NCBI GenBank assembly: GCA_021324735.1
Contig: JAJPIO010000006.1
Location: 141,667 to 205,666 of the forward strand
Source of the DNA: Bacteroidota bacterium
Lineage (GTDB): Bacteria; Bacteroidota; Ignavibacteria; Palsa-1295
Direction: 5' to 3'
DNA length: 64,000 nucleotides
Numbering within the stretch: position 1 is the first letter of the stretch; the number at the start of each line of letters is the position of its first letter. Position numbers and translations under genes: made by a program. A model generated the notes under the pieces. That model saw nothing but the letters and a program-made list of their open reading frames with translations. It searched no databases and was not told where the DNA came from. Shown piece after piece: positions 48,878 through 58,530 of the stretch.

Positions 48878-49927
48878 ATGATCTCATTACGACGCTCGTT
48901 TTTATCATTACTTTCTGTCGGTCTCGCCTTCCAGCTATGCTCGTCACCTGCTACCGCGCAGAACGTGAATTATCACTTGCTTAAGAAAGTATCGTTAGGC
49001 GGCGAGGGAGGATGGGACTATCTCTCTGTCGATGCAACGCATCGTAATCTCTTTATCGCCCACAGTGACGAGGTACTGGTGTATAGCCTCGACCACGATT
49101 CGGTCGTCGCTCACATTCACAATACGGAAGGCGTGCATGGTGTCGCAATAGGTGAACGCGAAGAACGTGGGTTCATTTCATGCGGCAGGTCCAACTCGGT
49201 GCTAATGTTCAATACCGTCACGTTGGACACACTTCGACGTATCCCCGTTGGTGAGAGGCCCGATGCTATTATCTATGACTACGGGACTCAGCACGTCTTC
49301 GTGATGAATGCGAAGAGCGAGGACATCACCGTACTCGATGCGAAGACTGGTGATAAGATCGGTACCATTAAACTTCCCGGGCGGCCTGAGTTTGCGTCCT
49401 CCGACCAACGGGGGCACGTCTATGTCAATCTCGAAGACCGCTCGGAAATAGCGAAGATCAATTCGGAAAGAGACTCCATTGAAATGGTGCGCCTGACCGA
49501 CCCCGGCAAAGAACCAAGCGGTCTTGCGATGGACCGCGGCACCGACCGATTATTCATAGGTTGCGGTAATGAGAAGCTCGTAATTATGAATGCCGAGAAT
49601 GGCAAGGTTTTGCGGACATTCAAGATCGGTAAAGGCGTCGATGCTGTGGCGTTCGATCCGTTTACGAACTTAATATTCAGCTCCTGCGGAGATGGTACGG
49701 TAACGATCGTTCGTGAGGCGTCTCCTAATAACTTCGAATTCGTCCAGACGCTCGAAACACAGAGAGGAGCACGAACGATAGCCTTAGACCCCACCACTCA
49801 CGATATCTATCTTGTGACCGCCGAGTTTGGTGAAACACCTAAGGCAACCGCAGAGAAGCCTCATCCAAGGCCGGAGATCATTCCAGGTAGCTTCGTATTA
49901 TTAAAATACGGCGAAGGTAAAAAGTAA
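48878..49927 (+). CDS. YncE-like secreted beta-propeller
   Basis: 349 residues from ATG 48878, where a signal peptide starts (RRSFLSLLSVGLAFQLCSSP, cut near ATAQ). A frame extending upstream to 48776 overlaps the pump gene and is unlikely. Seven-bladed propeller repeats of the YncE/YVTN type: GGWDYLSVDATHRNLFIAHS, EDITVLDAKTGDKIGTIKLP, TDRLFIGCGNEKLVIMNAEN. It follows the pump by 16 bases and may be read with it, though it is not a normal efflux component. Role unknown; a periplasmic binding or scaffold protein is plausible. Confidence 0.82.
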   Translation: MISLRRSFLSLLSVGLAFQLCSSPATAQNVNYHLLKKVSLGGEGGWDYLSVDATHRNLFIAHSDEVLVYSLDHDSVVAHIHNTEGVHGVAIGEREERGFISCGRSNSVLMFNTVTLDTLRRIPVGERPDAIIYDYGTQHVFVMNAKSEDITVLDAKTGDKIGTIKLPGRPEFASSDQRGHVYVNLEDRSEIAKINSERDSIEMVRLTDPGKEPSGLAMDRGTDRLFIGCGNEKLVIMNAENGKVLRTFKIGKGVDAVAFDPFTNLIFSSCGDGTVTIVREASPNNFEFVQTLETQRGARTIALDPTTHDIYLVTAEFGETPKATAEKPHPRPEIIPGSFVLLKYGEGKK

Positions 49928-49962
49928 AAACCACGGCGAAAATAAAAAGTAAAAGCATAAAA

Positions 49963-49993
49963 AAAGAAACGGGCCGTGAAGGCCCGTTTCTTT
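49963..49993. terminator. Bidirectional terminator between the efflux operon and the large surface gene
   Basis: A perfect 13-bp stem (49963-49975 with 49981-49993), loop GTGAA, with T-rich sequence on the forward side and A-rich on the other, so it works for both convergent genes. Confidence 0.85.
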
Positions 49994-50011
49994 CTAACCT
50001 AACTCTCAGAG

Positions 50012-53000
50012 TTATTTCGAAATGATAAGCTGCTTGGAACTACCGTAACCATCGGTCGAGATAAAGACCGTATAGAGGCCGCTCGGCAGGTTCGTCGCAT
50101 CCAGGTCAACCTCGTAGCCGCCTTTCGCGTGAACTTCATTCTTCATCAGCGTCTGGACCTTATCGCCCAAAGCATTGAATACTTCGATCGTTACAGGAGT
50201 ATTATTCTTGTATACGAGGAATCCAATACTTGCCGATTGAGAAACCGGGTTCGGCACAATGCGGTCGATCGAGAAGCTGGGGTTGCCACCATTCAAGTAA
50301 TTGCGTAGCGTAGGATTGCCGCAGACATCCTGGCCAACGAACGTGCCAGGGATCGTGTCCTGAGCCACCCAGCAAACCGGGCTACCGTTGTTGCCCAAGA
50401 ACTGAAGGTCCTTCACCTGGATCATCGACGTCGTGTCCTTCGCGACCATATACTGCATCGTTACGTTCGCGATCGTGCTTACGTTTGTTATCGGAGTTGT
50501 ACTGCCAAGCTGGATCGGCAGTAATTCGTAATGATTGTCTGTCGGATCAACCATCGGCTGCGGATTATTAACGAGCGTAAGTCCGGTTGCTGCCGTCGTT
50601 CCACCACTTAAGAAGCGGAAGACGTCGCGGACATACCGCAACGTAAATTTAATACCATATACGTTGGCAGTATCAGTAAAGGTCGTCGTCAGATGTACCG
50701 GAATGGAGACGTTATTCGCGGTCACCGCTTGATAGGTGCCATTCGCTGTTCCCGGGTTAGCTGCACTAACCGTGTTAGCCGCTTGATAACCGAAACCGGA
50801 CAATGTGTTGGTCACTATCATTTCACTATCCTTTACAGGATCGAAGAAATAGTATACGACATTCGCATTAACAGGCCCACGCTTCGTCGGCGTATATAGG
50901 ACCGGGAATGTAAGCGAGTCGCCGGGGTGAATCGGTTGATTTACGACCTTCAAACGTGAATTATCATTCGCGAATACGAACTGGCTAGCATCGCCACCGG
51001 TGATCATAACGCTGTCCAGCATAACATCTTCGGTAGTCGCCTTCGCACTCGATGCTACTATAGTATAGGTACCGTTCTGGCACATGTAGGTCACTGGATA
51101 CTGATGACCCGAACCCAGGACTTGAGCATAGGCAGCTGATGCCGCAATAAGTGCTTTTGGAACACCGCAGGCAGAATCCGGATTGCCGATCGTAAGGACC
51201 GTACTACCGGAGCCACCGTTTGCCGGAGGCATATACTGAACCACGATCGTATCCGTAGCTCCGGGCTTCAGGTGGCTGCCAATAGCCGGGCCACTCAGCA
51301 CCGTGAAGTCAGGATTTGGAAGATCGAAGTATGAGTACACGAAATCCGTATCACCGGTATTAGTCACTGTAAATATCTCATCCACCGGGTTACCTGGAGT
51401 CTGCTGTCCAAAGTTAAACGATGGTGGCGTAAACGCAACGATGGAATGACGGATGATACCCGTGCAACGGAGTGTGTCGGTATATAAGCCATTGCCAACC
51501 GACTGTTGAGAGCCGTATGCCACCAATTCACAATGACGATCAGCATAGCCCTTACTGAGATCTGGCTTGAACTGAACTACGACCCATTGCCGTGTTTCGT
51601 TAGCAAGTTGCCAACCACCCAAGGAGCCGGATTGCGTTCCAAGAATGGAAAATTCCGCGGCGTCGGGGCCGAGAACATGAATACTATCCACCGTAATAGG
51701 TGCACTGCCCGAGTTTTCCAAATAGACCGTATCGATCTCATTGCGATCGCATACCACCGTAAACTGCTGGGTTGGGCGATCCCAATTAAGACCCGGCTTC
51801 ACTGCATTACCAACGAGATAGGACGTATCCTTCCAGTCATGCGCAAAGTATTGGCTGAGGTTCGTGCCCCAATCCATTCGCGTGTTGGTCTTACCAACGG
51901 AATCCGGATGGAAGCAGAAGGTAAGTGTCTGCATCTGGCCCTGCCAGATCGTATCTGGAATACGCGCTGCATCCTTAAACGTAAAGTGTGGATTCAGATG
52001 CAACAGCCATGTGCTGTCAAGGATCAGCTTACCATTACCAACATTGCGCACTCTGATACCATGACATTGTGTATCCCCGACCGGAACGGTCTGGAAGTCG
52101 TAATCATCGGCTATGATGATCGGAGTCACGGCATATCCACGAACCGCAACGGCTCCGACGCCACAGCCAAGCAGCATGCGCAAGGTATCGATATGCAGCA
52201 TCGTATCGGTAGACTTGAAGCACATCGTAAATATAATGGAATCTCCCACGTGCATCGTGGCAGGCAAGCTGGGTACGGTGCTGAAGGAGAACGTATTAGC
52301 TTGATCGATCCCCTGGAAACTGGGATTCGGCACCAAAACCGATGGCGTGTTTCCGGTCGACTTTACGTGCACCGTAAACGTTGAACACACCTCACGACCG
52401 ACATCGACGCTATCAAAGTGTACCAATTGGCTCGATACATCGACCTGCTGCGCCTTGTAATGCAACTCGATAACCGTGTCGTTACCGGCGCGATCCACGA
52501 CATAGATCGCGGCATACGCATCCTTCGTCGGATCGGCAACCTGCACCTGGAATGACACACTCGTATCACCAGGCGTGAACTGCGGGTCGGTTGGATTGAG
52601 GCGGCAATTGTAGCTTACACGTGGCGGACGCGCATAGAATCCATCCGGATCCTGAAGCAGCATAATATCGGCGATACCCTCATCGCCGGGCCGCGAATCG
52701 TAAACGCGAACGTCCCAGTATGTGCAATTCGGTATTACATCGGCCCTCGGTGGATTGGTCTCTGTTCTCGATCCGTAGGCTTGGCCCGTCGGAGCAGCAT
52801 AGCCCCAAATATCCTTGTACACTGTTTCGGTACGGCCGTAGGAGTAACACACGAATGGTGTATTGCCAGTAATAATATACGTTCCGGCAGGAAGTTTAAG
52901 AGTCACACCGGCCAAGTCTGGATGCAAAGGGATCGTATACTGCTTTATCGGCAGCATGGACTTGATCGAGGTTGGCGTCTTATTGTTCACTGACACCATG

Positions 53001-54376
53001 ATCTTGTTCAGCGAATCCGCACTCGTAATAATATTGACGAATTGGTATCCGCGATAGAAGGTATTTTTCGGAACACAGAAGACGGTACTGAGACGCCAGC
53101 GATCGATCGGTACGAGGTTCATTTCGTTCGAAGAACGAGCACTCTCTTCGTCTTGCGGATTCGCTCCCTTCGAGCCTTTTTGAATGCGGTTTGGATCAAA
53201 GTCGTGATGGCCCTGGAAATACTGATACTGAAGTGCATAGAACTTCTTCAGGCTTCCAGTAGAATCTTTGGTGCGCGATAAGAGGTCAACCGGATCGAGC
53301 ACGTTATCAAAGGCTGCTGCAGGAGCCTGGTAGAGGCTTAATCCGGAAGGATAAGAAGTCGGCGGTGTTCCATCCAACCACATATCCATAAAGAGACCTT
53401 TGGGGTCGTTTGTGAACATGCGATACATATCACCATCACCGGAAACGGTCACATCGGAAACGGCTGTTGCCGGCATACATGGTATCGAGGGATAATCCGT
53501 ACCCCAATCTTCTACCGGCGTCATCTGCTCGATCATGAGATCGCGAATATCGTTATCGAGTGTCGTCCAATATCCTGTAGGATCGCCAAAGAGCGCTCGC
53601 TCCTGACCGGCAAGAACGGCGATCGGCTTGCTCGATACGATCGTCGAACCGGACATATCGTCCGAAATATCCTGAGGATTCGAACGAACCCAATAGACCT
53701 GACCACGTGCAAGAGTGATCGTCACAGGATGCGGTTGTCCGGTTGCTCCGGCACCGGTGTTGCAGCCAATGACGCCAGAATAGGTCGTTGAATTCGGGAC
53801 AAAGGTTACGACCGTATTATCGTACGGCGCGATGATCATAAACTCCGAGCTGGAAGAATCGCGGTTAATGTAGCCGGGATTATTCCGGAGTGGATTATCC
53901 ACCCATGCTGCCGCAACATACTTTTTGCCGAGCGCACTGACCGGGATCGCTTGATACATACCACCGGCACTCGAACCATCGGAATAGAACTGCACGCTCA
54001 CCGGGTAGCGAGAGTGAATATGCGCTGCTTTCCACTCCGCAATTTCACCGGGCTTTGTCGGCCGCATTTGCGAGCGGTCGAGCGGCAATTGAATGCTCTG
54101 CCCCTTATTGAGGACGTGAGCAGCACCCGTCAATTCATTCCCACTACCATCGAAGTAGGAAACGGTAAAGCTATTATTATCCTGATAGGAGGCAACCAGA
54201 ACGTAGATGGCTTCCGAGGTATTGGTAAACCCTCCGGCATGCACAATAGCCGGCATGTAACCGATAAAAAAGTCGCGTGCATCAGAATTGATACCTTTCG
54301 GAGCTTGTGCACGCAAGCTCGAAGCGAAGAATATCAAGAAGAGAACACAAAAACGAAAGTACTTTGATTGTATCAT
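50012..54376 (-). CDS. Very large T9SS surface protein with IgGFc-binding-like N-terminus
   Basis: 1454 residues. The signal peptide (SKYFRFCVLFLIFFASSLRA) is followed by an IgGFc_binding-type region (DFFIGYMPAIVHAGG, EAIYVLVASY, QSIQLPLDRS, VSVQFYSDGS). A long series of Ig-like, HYDIN/choice-of-anchor-D-like modules follows (CHGIRVRNVGNGKLILDST, EIDTVYLENSGSAPITVDS, DEIFTVTNTGDTDFVYSYF). A cohesin-like module (IKFTLRYVRDVFRFL) precedes the T9SS type A domain at the end (NPVSQSASIGFLVY, LPSGLYTVFISTDG). Probably an adhesive or structural surface protein; ligand unknown. Confidence 0.85.
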   Translation of the reverse strand: MIQSKYFRFCVLFLIFFASSLRAQAPKGINSDARDFFIGYMPAIVHAGGFTNTSEAIYVLVASYQDNNSFTVSYFDGSGNELTGAAHVLNKGQSIQLPLDRSQMRPTKPGEIAEWKAAHIHSRYPVSVQFYSDGSSAGGMYQAIPVSALGKKYVAAAWVDNPLRNNPGYINRDSSSSEFMIIAPYDNTVVTFVPNSTTYSGVIGCNTGAGATGQPHPVTITLARGQVYWVRSNPQDISDDMSGSTIVSSKPIAVLAGQERALFGDPTGYWTTLDNDIRDLMIEQMTPVEDWGTDYPSIPCMPATAVSDVTVSGDGDMYRMFTNDPKGLFMDMWLDGTPPTSYPSGLSLYQAPAAAFDNVLDPVDLLSRTKDSTGSLKKFYALQYQYFQGHHDFDPNRIQKGSKGANPQDEESARSSNEMNLVPIDRWRLSTVFCVPKNTFYRGYQFVNIITSADSLNKIMVSVNNKTPTSIKSMLPIKQYTIPLHPDLAGVTLKLPAGTYIITGNTPFVCYSYGRTETVYKDIWGYAAPTGQAYGSRTETNPPRADVIPNCTYWDVRVYDSRPGDEGIADIMLLQDPDGFYARPPRVSYNCRLNPTDPQFTPGDTSVSFQVQVADPTKDAYAAIYVVDRAGNDTVIELHYKAQQVDVSSQLVHFDSVDVGREVCSTFTVHVKSTGNTPSVLVPNPSFQGIDQANTFSFSTVPSLPATMHVGDSIIFTMCFKSTDTMLHIDTLRMLLGCGVGAVAVRGYAVTPIIIADDYDFQTVPVGDTQCHGIRVRNVGNGKLILDSTWLLHLNPHFTFKDAARIPDTIWQGQMQTLTFCFHPDSVGKTNTRMDWGTNLSQYFAHDWKDTSYLVGNAVKPGLNWDRPTQQFTVVCDRNEIDTVYLENSGSAPITVDSIHVLGPDAAEFSILGTQSGSLGGWQLANETRQWVVVQFKPDLSKGYADRHCELVAYGSQQSVGNGLYTDTLRCTGIIRHSIVAFTPPSFNFGQQTPGNPVDEIFTVTNTGDTDFVYSYFDLPNPDFTVLSGPAIGSHLKPGATDTIVVQYMPPANGGSGSTVLTIGNPDSACGVPKALIAASAAYAQVLGSGHQYPVTYMCQNGTYTIVASSAKATTEDVMLDSVMITGGDASQFVFANDNSRLKVVNQPIHPGDSLTFPVLYTPTKRGPVNANVVYYFFDPVKDSEMIVTNTLSGFGYQAANTVSAANPGTANGTYQAVTANNVSIPVHLTTTFTDTANVYGIKFTLRYVRDVFRFLSGGTTAATGLTLVNNPQPMVDPTDNHYELLPIQLGSTTPITNVSTIANVTMQYMVAKDTTSMIQVKDLQFLGNNGSPVCWVAQDTIPGTFVGQDVCGNPTLRNYLNGGNPSFSIDRIVPNPVSQSASIGFLVYKNNTPVTIEVFNALGDKVQTLMKNEVHAKGGYEVDLDATNLPSGLYTVFISTDGYGSSKQLIISK

Positions 54377-54830
54377 AACGCTCGAATCGTTTGTTACTAC
54401 ACGTGGAGAAGTAACTCAGTGTTTATCGCGGACTTTAATTGCGCGACTACGACCAACCTTTTCGTAGCGCGTTCAGAAAGCAGCAAAATGCGTCCTCATC
54501 AATGAGTAATTGGTCATAAAAAGTGCCCTTATTACCCCTTCGTTACCCAAAGAATACGGCATTGCAAGAACGCTCGAGCACCACCTCGGTTACATTAATT
54601 TCACAACCTTTTTTATGTCGTAGCTACTTGGTAGACGTGTTAGTCGCTTCCCATTTTGAGAAGAATCATAGCGGGTGAGTTATTGCCAATAACTCGGTCT
54701 CGTGGGAGACCTTATTCAGTCCTGTAGGCGGTCTTTCCAGTGAGCCTAATTTCACGAACATCGACGCTATTCTCGCGTTTTCATAAGTGGTTCTTGCAAC
54801 CCTATCATATCTTAGTTTCATAGTTTACCC
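54377..54830. other. 454-base gap with two stacked hairpins
   Basis: No gene is seen. At 54676-54694 GAGTTATT/AATAACTC forms a perfect 8-bp hairpin with loop GCC. It is directly abutted by GGTCTC-GTGG-GAGACC (54695-54710). Together they look like a structured leader for the forward gene at 54831, or a small RNA. The left part holds the reverse promoter region of the large surface gene. Confidence 0.45.
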
Positions 54831-55646
54831 ATGACGCATTTTAACGATATTACAAAATTCGAACACGATCTTGAGGCAAAAATTGAGCAATTTGAAGGTA
54901 AAATTGAACAAAAGCTCTCAAAATGGAAGCGAGGTCGAATGGCATGGATCGGCTCGTTCGTGCTTGCCCTTTCGCTGGGAATTGCTTTGCTAATATCCTC
55001 CCACGCCGCGGTATTTACAAACAGTCCCATGTTGGATCAATCACATACATTAGCGGTTGCCCAGTGGGTTACGGATTCCACAACTTCAGATCAGGCTGCT
55101 ATTTCAAATCAGCCAGCTATTGATTCGAACGGAATTGAAATAACTCTCGATCACAATTTGCCAGTCGAGAATGCCTCGATCTCGAGAAATCCGGAGGTAG
55201 TGCTTACTTCTTCGCAGGCTAAAGTCGTGAAAGCTTTTGGGGACTATCTCAACGCCCATGATGCATTTGCTATCGTCACTAGCGGCAAACGAACGAGTGA
55301 ACAACAGCTTGATATCATTAAGGAGCGAATAAGCGAACATGGTGCTGACTCAAAATTTCCACACCTCGAACAAGCAACCTTAGCAGATACGAAGATTTGG
55401 CTTCGCGCCTGGCAGTGGCTTCGAAGAAAACACGTACCGGTCAATGCACCGGCGGAAGTACCCGGTGCAGATGTTCGCACGTCGATGCATTTAAAGGGTC
55501 TTGCGATCGATTTTATCTCTGATAACCTCGATCATCTTCGCAGCATGCTTGCGGATTTTTCCCGATCGAAATACGCGACGGAAGCCCCGCTAAAGATCAC
55601 GGGCATTGTCCGTGAGCCCGGCTGCGTACATATTAATCTTGGTTAA
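54831..55646 (+). CDS. M15-like (D-Ala-D-Ala carboxypeptidase type) peptidase, membrane-anchored
   Basis: 271 residues. There is an N-terminal coiled-coil-like segment (EHDLEAKIEQFEGKIEQKLS), one membrane helix (about 38-58), a polar linker and a C-terminal peptidase-like domain. The zinc pattern SMHLKGLAIDF (His220, Asp227) with CVHINLG (His267) matches the SxHxxGxAxD...H layout of M15-type enzymes. ITSGKRTSEQQ-like wording upstream fits the conserved lid. These proteins trim peptidoglycan stem peptides. The family match is by motif only. Confidence 0.72.
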   Translation: MTHFNDITKFEHDLEAKIEQFEGKIEQKLSKWKRGRMAWIGSFVLALSLGIALLISSHAAVFTNSPMLDQSHTLAVAQWVTDSTTSDQAAISNQPAIDSNGIEITLDHNLPVENASISRNPEVVLTSSQAKVVKAFGDYLNAHDAFAIVTSGKRTSEQQLDIIKERISEHGADSKFPHLEQATLADTKIWLRAWQWLRRKHVPVNAPAEVPGADVRTSMHLKGLAIDFISDNLDHLRSMLADFSRSKYATEAPLKITGIVREPGCVHINLG

Positions 55647-55670
55647 GCTTAGCCAAGACCAAGTCGCGGG

Positions 55671-55976
55671 TCAAGCCAGCGATTCTCGATCGTCGGGATC
55701 TGTTGGCTTGGCTTCCCGACGAATACCTCGGTCGTCACCCTTGCCAAATCCCTGACCGTAAAAGGGGCTTTTGCTGGCAACTTCACTTTCCTTGTCGACG
55801 TCCGCAGGTTGCTCACGAAAACGGCTTTTCGTATCGAGAATATCCTCTTCCTCAAGTGTAGGCCCATCTTCTCCTGGAGTTTCAGTATCCGCTACTTCGG
55901 CACCACGCTCTACAAGAAACCGGGCTTGGTTTAACTCGTCCTCTTGATCGTTATTAATGCGTGTCTTTTCACCCAT
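55671..55976 (-). CDS. Small acidic hypothetical protein
   Basis: 101 residues, very rich in Asp, Glu, Arg and Gly and without hydrophobic core (GAEVADTETPGEDGPTLEEE), so it is probably disordered. No family was recognised. The start is well supported by a strong Shine-Dalgarno AGGAGGAG 4-5 bases before ATG 55976, uncommon in this window. It ends 25 bases from the convergent peptidase gene, across a near-palindrome (55638-55657). Confidence 0.6.
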   Translation of the reverse strand: MGEKTRINNDQEDELNQARFLVERGAEVADTETPGEDGPTLEEEDILDTKSRFREQPADVDKESEVASKSPFYGQGFGKGDDRGIRREAKPTDPDDRESLA

Positions 55977-56128
55977 AGTCTCCTCCTGTGTTTTTCATTA
56001 GAAGAAAAGGGCAAGTTAAATGCCGGGTTATAGTATTCCCTTTTCTATTATAAACGAGAGATTTTTGGAAAAGACAGTTAAACTTTAGATGTCAATTCTT
56101 TACTATTGACGATGAGACAACATGTCGG

Positions 56129-56866
56129 TCAAAATTTAAGGAAGGTGTTCCACTTTTCATATAGCTGACTAGTGGCTTTTACATCGCGCATGCAATATTC
56201 GGCAATCTCCCGCGTGCGGCCTTCAGCATAAAAACTGGGCACTTTATCACCGGCAATTCCAGCAGATTTTGGAGAGGCTATTCCAAACGATTTAGTATAA
56301 AAGTCGAGATTGAATTTTCGGGTAGCCCCAAACTTGTCGTATCCCCCATTGAAGCAGAGTTTGTCTTGAAGGTCAATATGTTCGACACCGCCATAGCGGT
56401 CATTCGAATTACCACCCACCTTAAACTCCCACTTAGTGCCTGCCATCATATTGACGGAAGGGCGTACCCCAAGGACCGCACTGCGAAGCATTAAGAATGG
56501 GCAATCGAAATTGCGTCCATTGAACGAGACCACCGCATTAAACTTACCATCTATTCCATTCCAGAAATGCTTTAGAAGCGTGGCTTCATCCGTAAAGGAC
56601 TTATAACGGATCGTGGCGCCCTCGTGGTCAACGACCTCTTCGCAGTTCTCTGTGCTAAGAAATAAGGCACTTCCCTTCTGAGTCTCATGCACCAGCGTTC
56701 CAATACAGACTACCTTCCCGGTAAGCGGATTTAGCGCGCCATATCCTTTTCTCTGCTCGCGCTCTTCCTCCGAGCTAGCTCCACGCAATAAATACTCCTG
56801 CTGAATTTCATCGAATGTGTGAAATTCGAGTGGTACTGTTTCGATATCGAAAATAAGTGTCTGCAT
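56129..56866 (-). CDS. Predicted PolB-type 3'-5' exonuclease (DNA_pol_B_exo2-like)
   Basis: 245 residues with an RNase H-fold DEDD exonuclease domain: Exo I LIFDIETVPLEF (Asp/Glu), Exo II VSFNGRNFDCPFLML (Asp), Exo III EYCMRDVKATSQLYEKW (Tyr...Asp). It resembles the stand-alone exonuclease proteins related to the proofreading domain of family B polymerases. No polymerase domain follows. Likely roles are DNA or RNA end trimming in repair. It is monocistronic; the upstream gap is AT-rich. Confidence 0.82.
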   Translation of the reverse strand: MQTLIFDIETVPLEFHTFDEIQQEYLLRGASSEEEREQRKGYGALNPLTGKVVCIGTLVHETQKGSALFLSTENCEEVVDHEGATIRYKSFTDEATLLKHFWNGIDGKFNAVVSFNGRNFDCPFLMLRSAVLGVRPSVNMMAGTKWEFKVGGNSNDRYGGVEHIDLQDKLCFNGGYDKFGATRKFNLDFYTKSFGIASPKSAGIAGDKVPSFYAEGRTREIAEYCMRDVKATSQLYEKWNTFLKF

Positions 56867-57011
56867 AAGTTGACCAGGGCTATAGTGCGTTAATAGATGT
56901 AAACAACTCTACAGTTCCTATGAAGCAAAAGAGGGCATGGATAAAGCATCGGAGGGAACGGAACAACTATTTCGGACATGACCGATAACTTACAATACTT
57001 CTCACCAATTT

Positions 57012-57980
57012 ATGGAATACACCCATCTTGGCCGCAGTGGCCTTAAGGTTAGCAAATTGTGCTTAGGGACGATGAACTTCGGTCCTCATACTTCTGAAGC
57101 GGATGCATTCCGCATCATGGACCGCGCGCTCGATCTCGGCATCAACTTCTTCGATACTGCAAACGTCTATGCGCGTCCTCTGCCCCGCGGTACGACTGAG
57201 ACGATCATTGGTAAATGGTTAGCGCAAGGGGGTGGACGGCGCGAGAAGATCGTGCTTGCTACGAAGCTCTATGGCGAAATGGATCCCTGGCCAAACAACT
57301 CCCGCTTTTCCGCTCTCAATATTCGTCGTGCGTGTGAAGCGAGCCTCAAGCGTTTACAAACCGATTACATCGATCTATACCAGATGCATCATATCGCCCG
57401 CAAGATTTCCTGGGAGGAGATATGGCAGGGGTTCGAGCAACTTTATTATTCCGGTAAGATCGTCTACAACGGATCATCCAATTTTGCGGCATGGCATATT
57501 GCTCAAGCATGTGAAACTGCGAAGCATCGCCAATATTTAGGGCTGATTTCCGAGCAAAGTATCTACAATATCGCTGAGCGCACCATTGAACTCGAGGTCA
57601 TTCCGGCCTGCCAGAGTTATGGTTTAGGACTCATCCCCTATTCCCCGCTATTTGGCGGGCTGCTTGGTGGCATTCTCGACCGATCGACAGAAGGACGAAG
57701 AGCGCTTCCATGGCGAGAAGAGCAATTGCAGAAAATGCGCCCTCAGATCGAAGCCTATGAAAACCTCTGTCGAAAGATCGGATTGAAACCCGGTACGGTC
57801 GCACTGGCATGGCTGCTGATGAAACCTGCCGTCACTGCACCGATCATTGGGCCGAGAACGATCGAGCATTTGGAAGAATCCATTGATGCCTTGCAGATAA
57901 AATTGGATGACGAAACAATAAAGCGGCTCGACGAGATATTTCCCGGGCCGGGAGTGGCGCCGGAAACTTATGCCTGGTAA
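57012..57980 (+). CDS. Aldo/keto reductase
   Basis: 322 residues, a (beta/alpha)8 NADPH-dependent reductase. The catalytic tetrad is visible: Asp and Tyr in GINFFDTANVYARP, Lys in VLATKLYGE, His in DLYQMHHI. The cofactor-binding end has PAVTAPIIGPRTIEHLEESI. It belongs to the YhdN/GSP69-like, potassium-channel-beta-related group. The substrate is unknown. The stop overlaps the start of the DUF488 gene by 11 bases, so they are coupled. Confidence 0.92.
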   Translation: MEYTHLGRSGLKVSKLCLGTMNFGPHTSEADAFRIMDRALDLGINFFDTANVYARPLPRGTTETIIGKWLAQGGGRREKIVLATKLYGEMDPWPNNSRFSALNIRRACEASLKRLQTDYIDLYQMHHIARKISWEEIWQGFEQLYYSGKIVYNGSSNFAAWHIAQACETAKHRQYLGLISEQSIYNIAERTIELEVIPACQSYGLGLIPYSPLFGGLLGGILDRSTEGRRALPWREEQLQKMRPQIEAYENLCRKIGLKPGTVALAWLLMKPAVTAPIIGPRTIEHLEESIDALQIKLDDETIKRLDEIFPGPGVAPETYAW

Positions 57981-58530
57981 GCGAACGATCTATACGATAG
58001 GACATTCGAACCGTCCGCTCGAAGATTTCATAGAGCTGCTTACTGAAAATTCCATCGAACGCTTGGTGGACGTTCGAAGCATTCCAATGTCGCGTGCAAA
58101 TCCTCAATTCAACAAGTCCGCACTTACCAAATCGCTGGAGGACTCAGGTATCGAGTATCTGCATATGCCAGAGCTGGGAGGAAGACGCGGTAAACAGAAG
58201 AACAGTCGGCTTGCGGTCAACTCGGCATGGGAGCATTCTGCCTTTCGTAATTATGCCGATTACGCGCTTACTGGTGAATTTCGCGAAGGCCTCGAACAAC
58301 TAATCAAACTCGCACGAGAAAAAAGAACTGCCTATATGTGCTCCGAAGCCGTGTGGTGGAGATGTCACCGGCGCATCATCACCGACTACCTATTGGCTCG
58401 CGGCTGGCACGTAAAGCACATTATGGCACCCGGTAAGACCACCGATGCCGAAATGAATGAGATGGCCGTCGTCAAGGACGATGGCTCGATCATCTATCCG
58501 GGAGAACAGACGGAGTTAGAACTTGATTAG
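57970..58530 (+). CDS. DUF488 family protein
   Basis: 186 residues, single domain. Family marks are IYTIGHSNRPLEDFIELL, VDVRSIPMSRANPQFNK, YLHMPELGGRR and the C-terminal CSEAVWWRCHRRIITDYLL with paired Cys. The family is widespread and uncharacterised; a role in redox or nucleic-acid biology has been suggested only from domain context. It is coupled to an aldo/keto reductase here and overlaps the convergent hemerythrin gene by 4 bases. Confidence 0.88.
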   Translation: MPGKRTIYTIGHSNRPLEDFIELLTENSIERLVDVRSIPMSRANPQFNKSALTKSLEDSGIEYLHMPELGGRRGKQKNSRLAVNSAWEHSAFRNYADYALTGEFREGLEQLIKLAREKRTAYMCSEAVWWRCHRRIITDYLLARGWHVKHIMAPGKTTDAEMNEMAVVKDDGSIIYPGEQTELELD

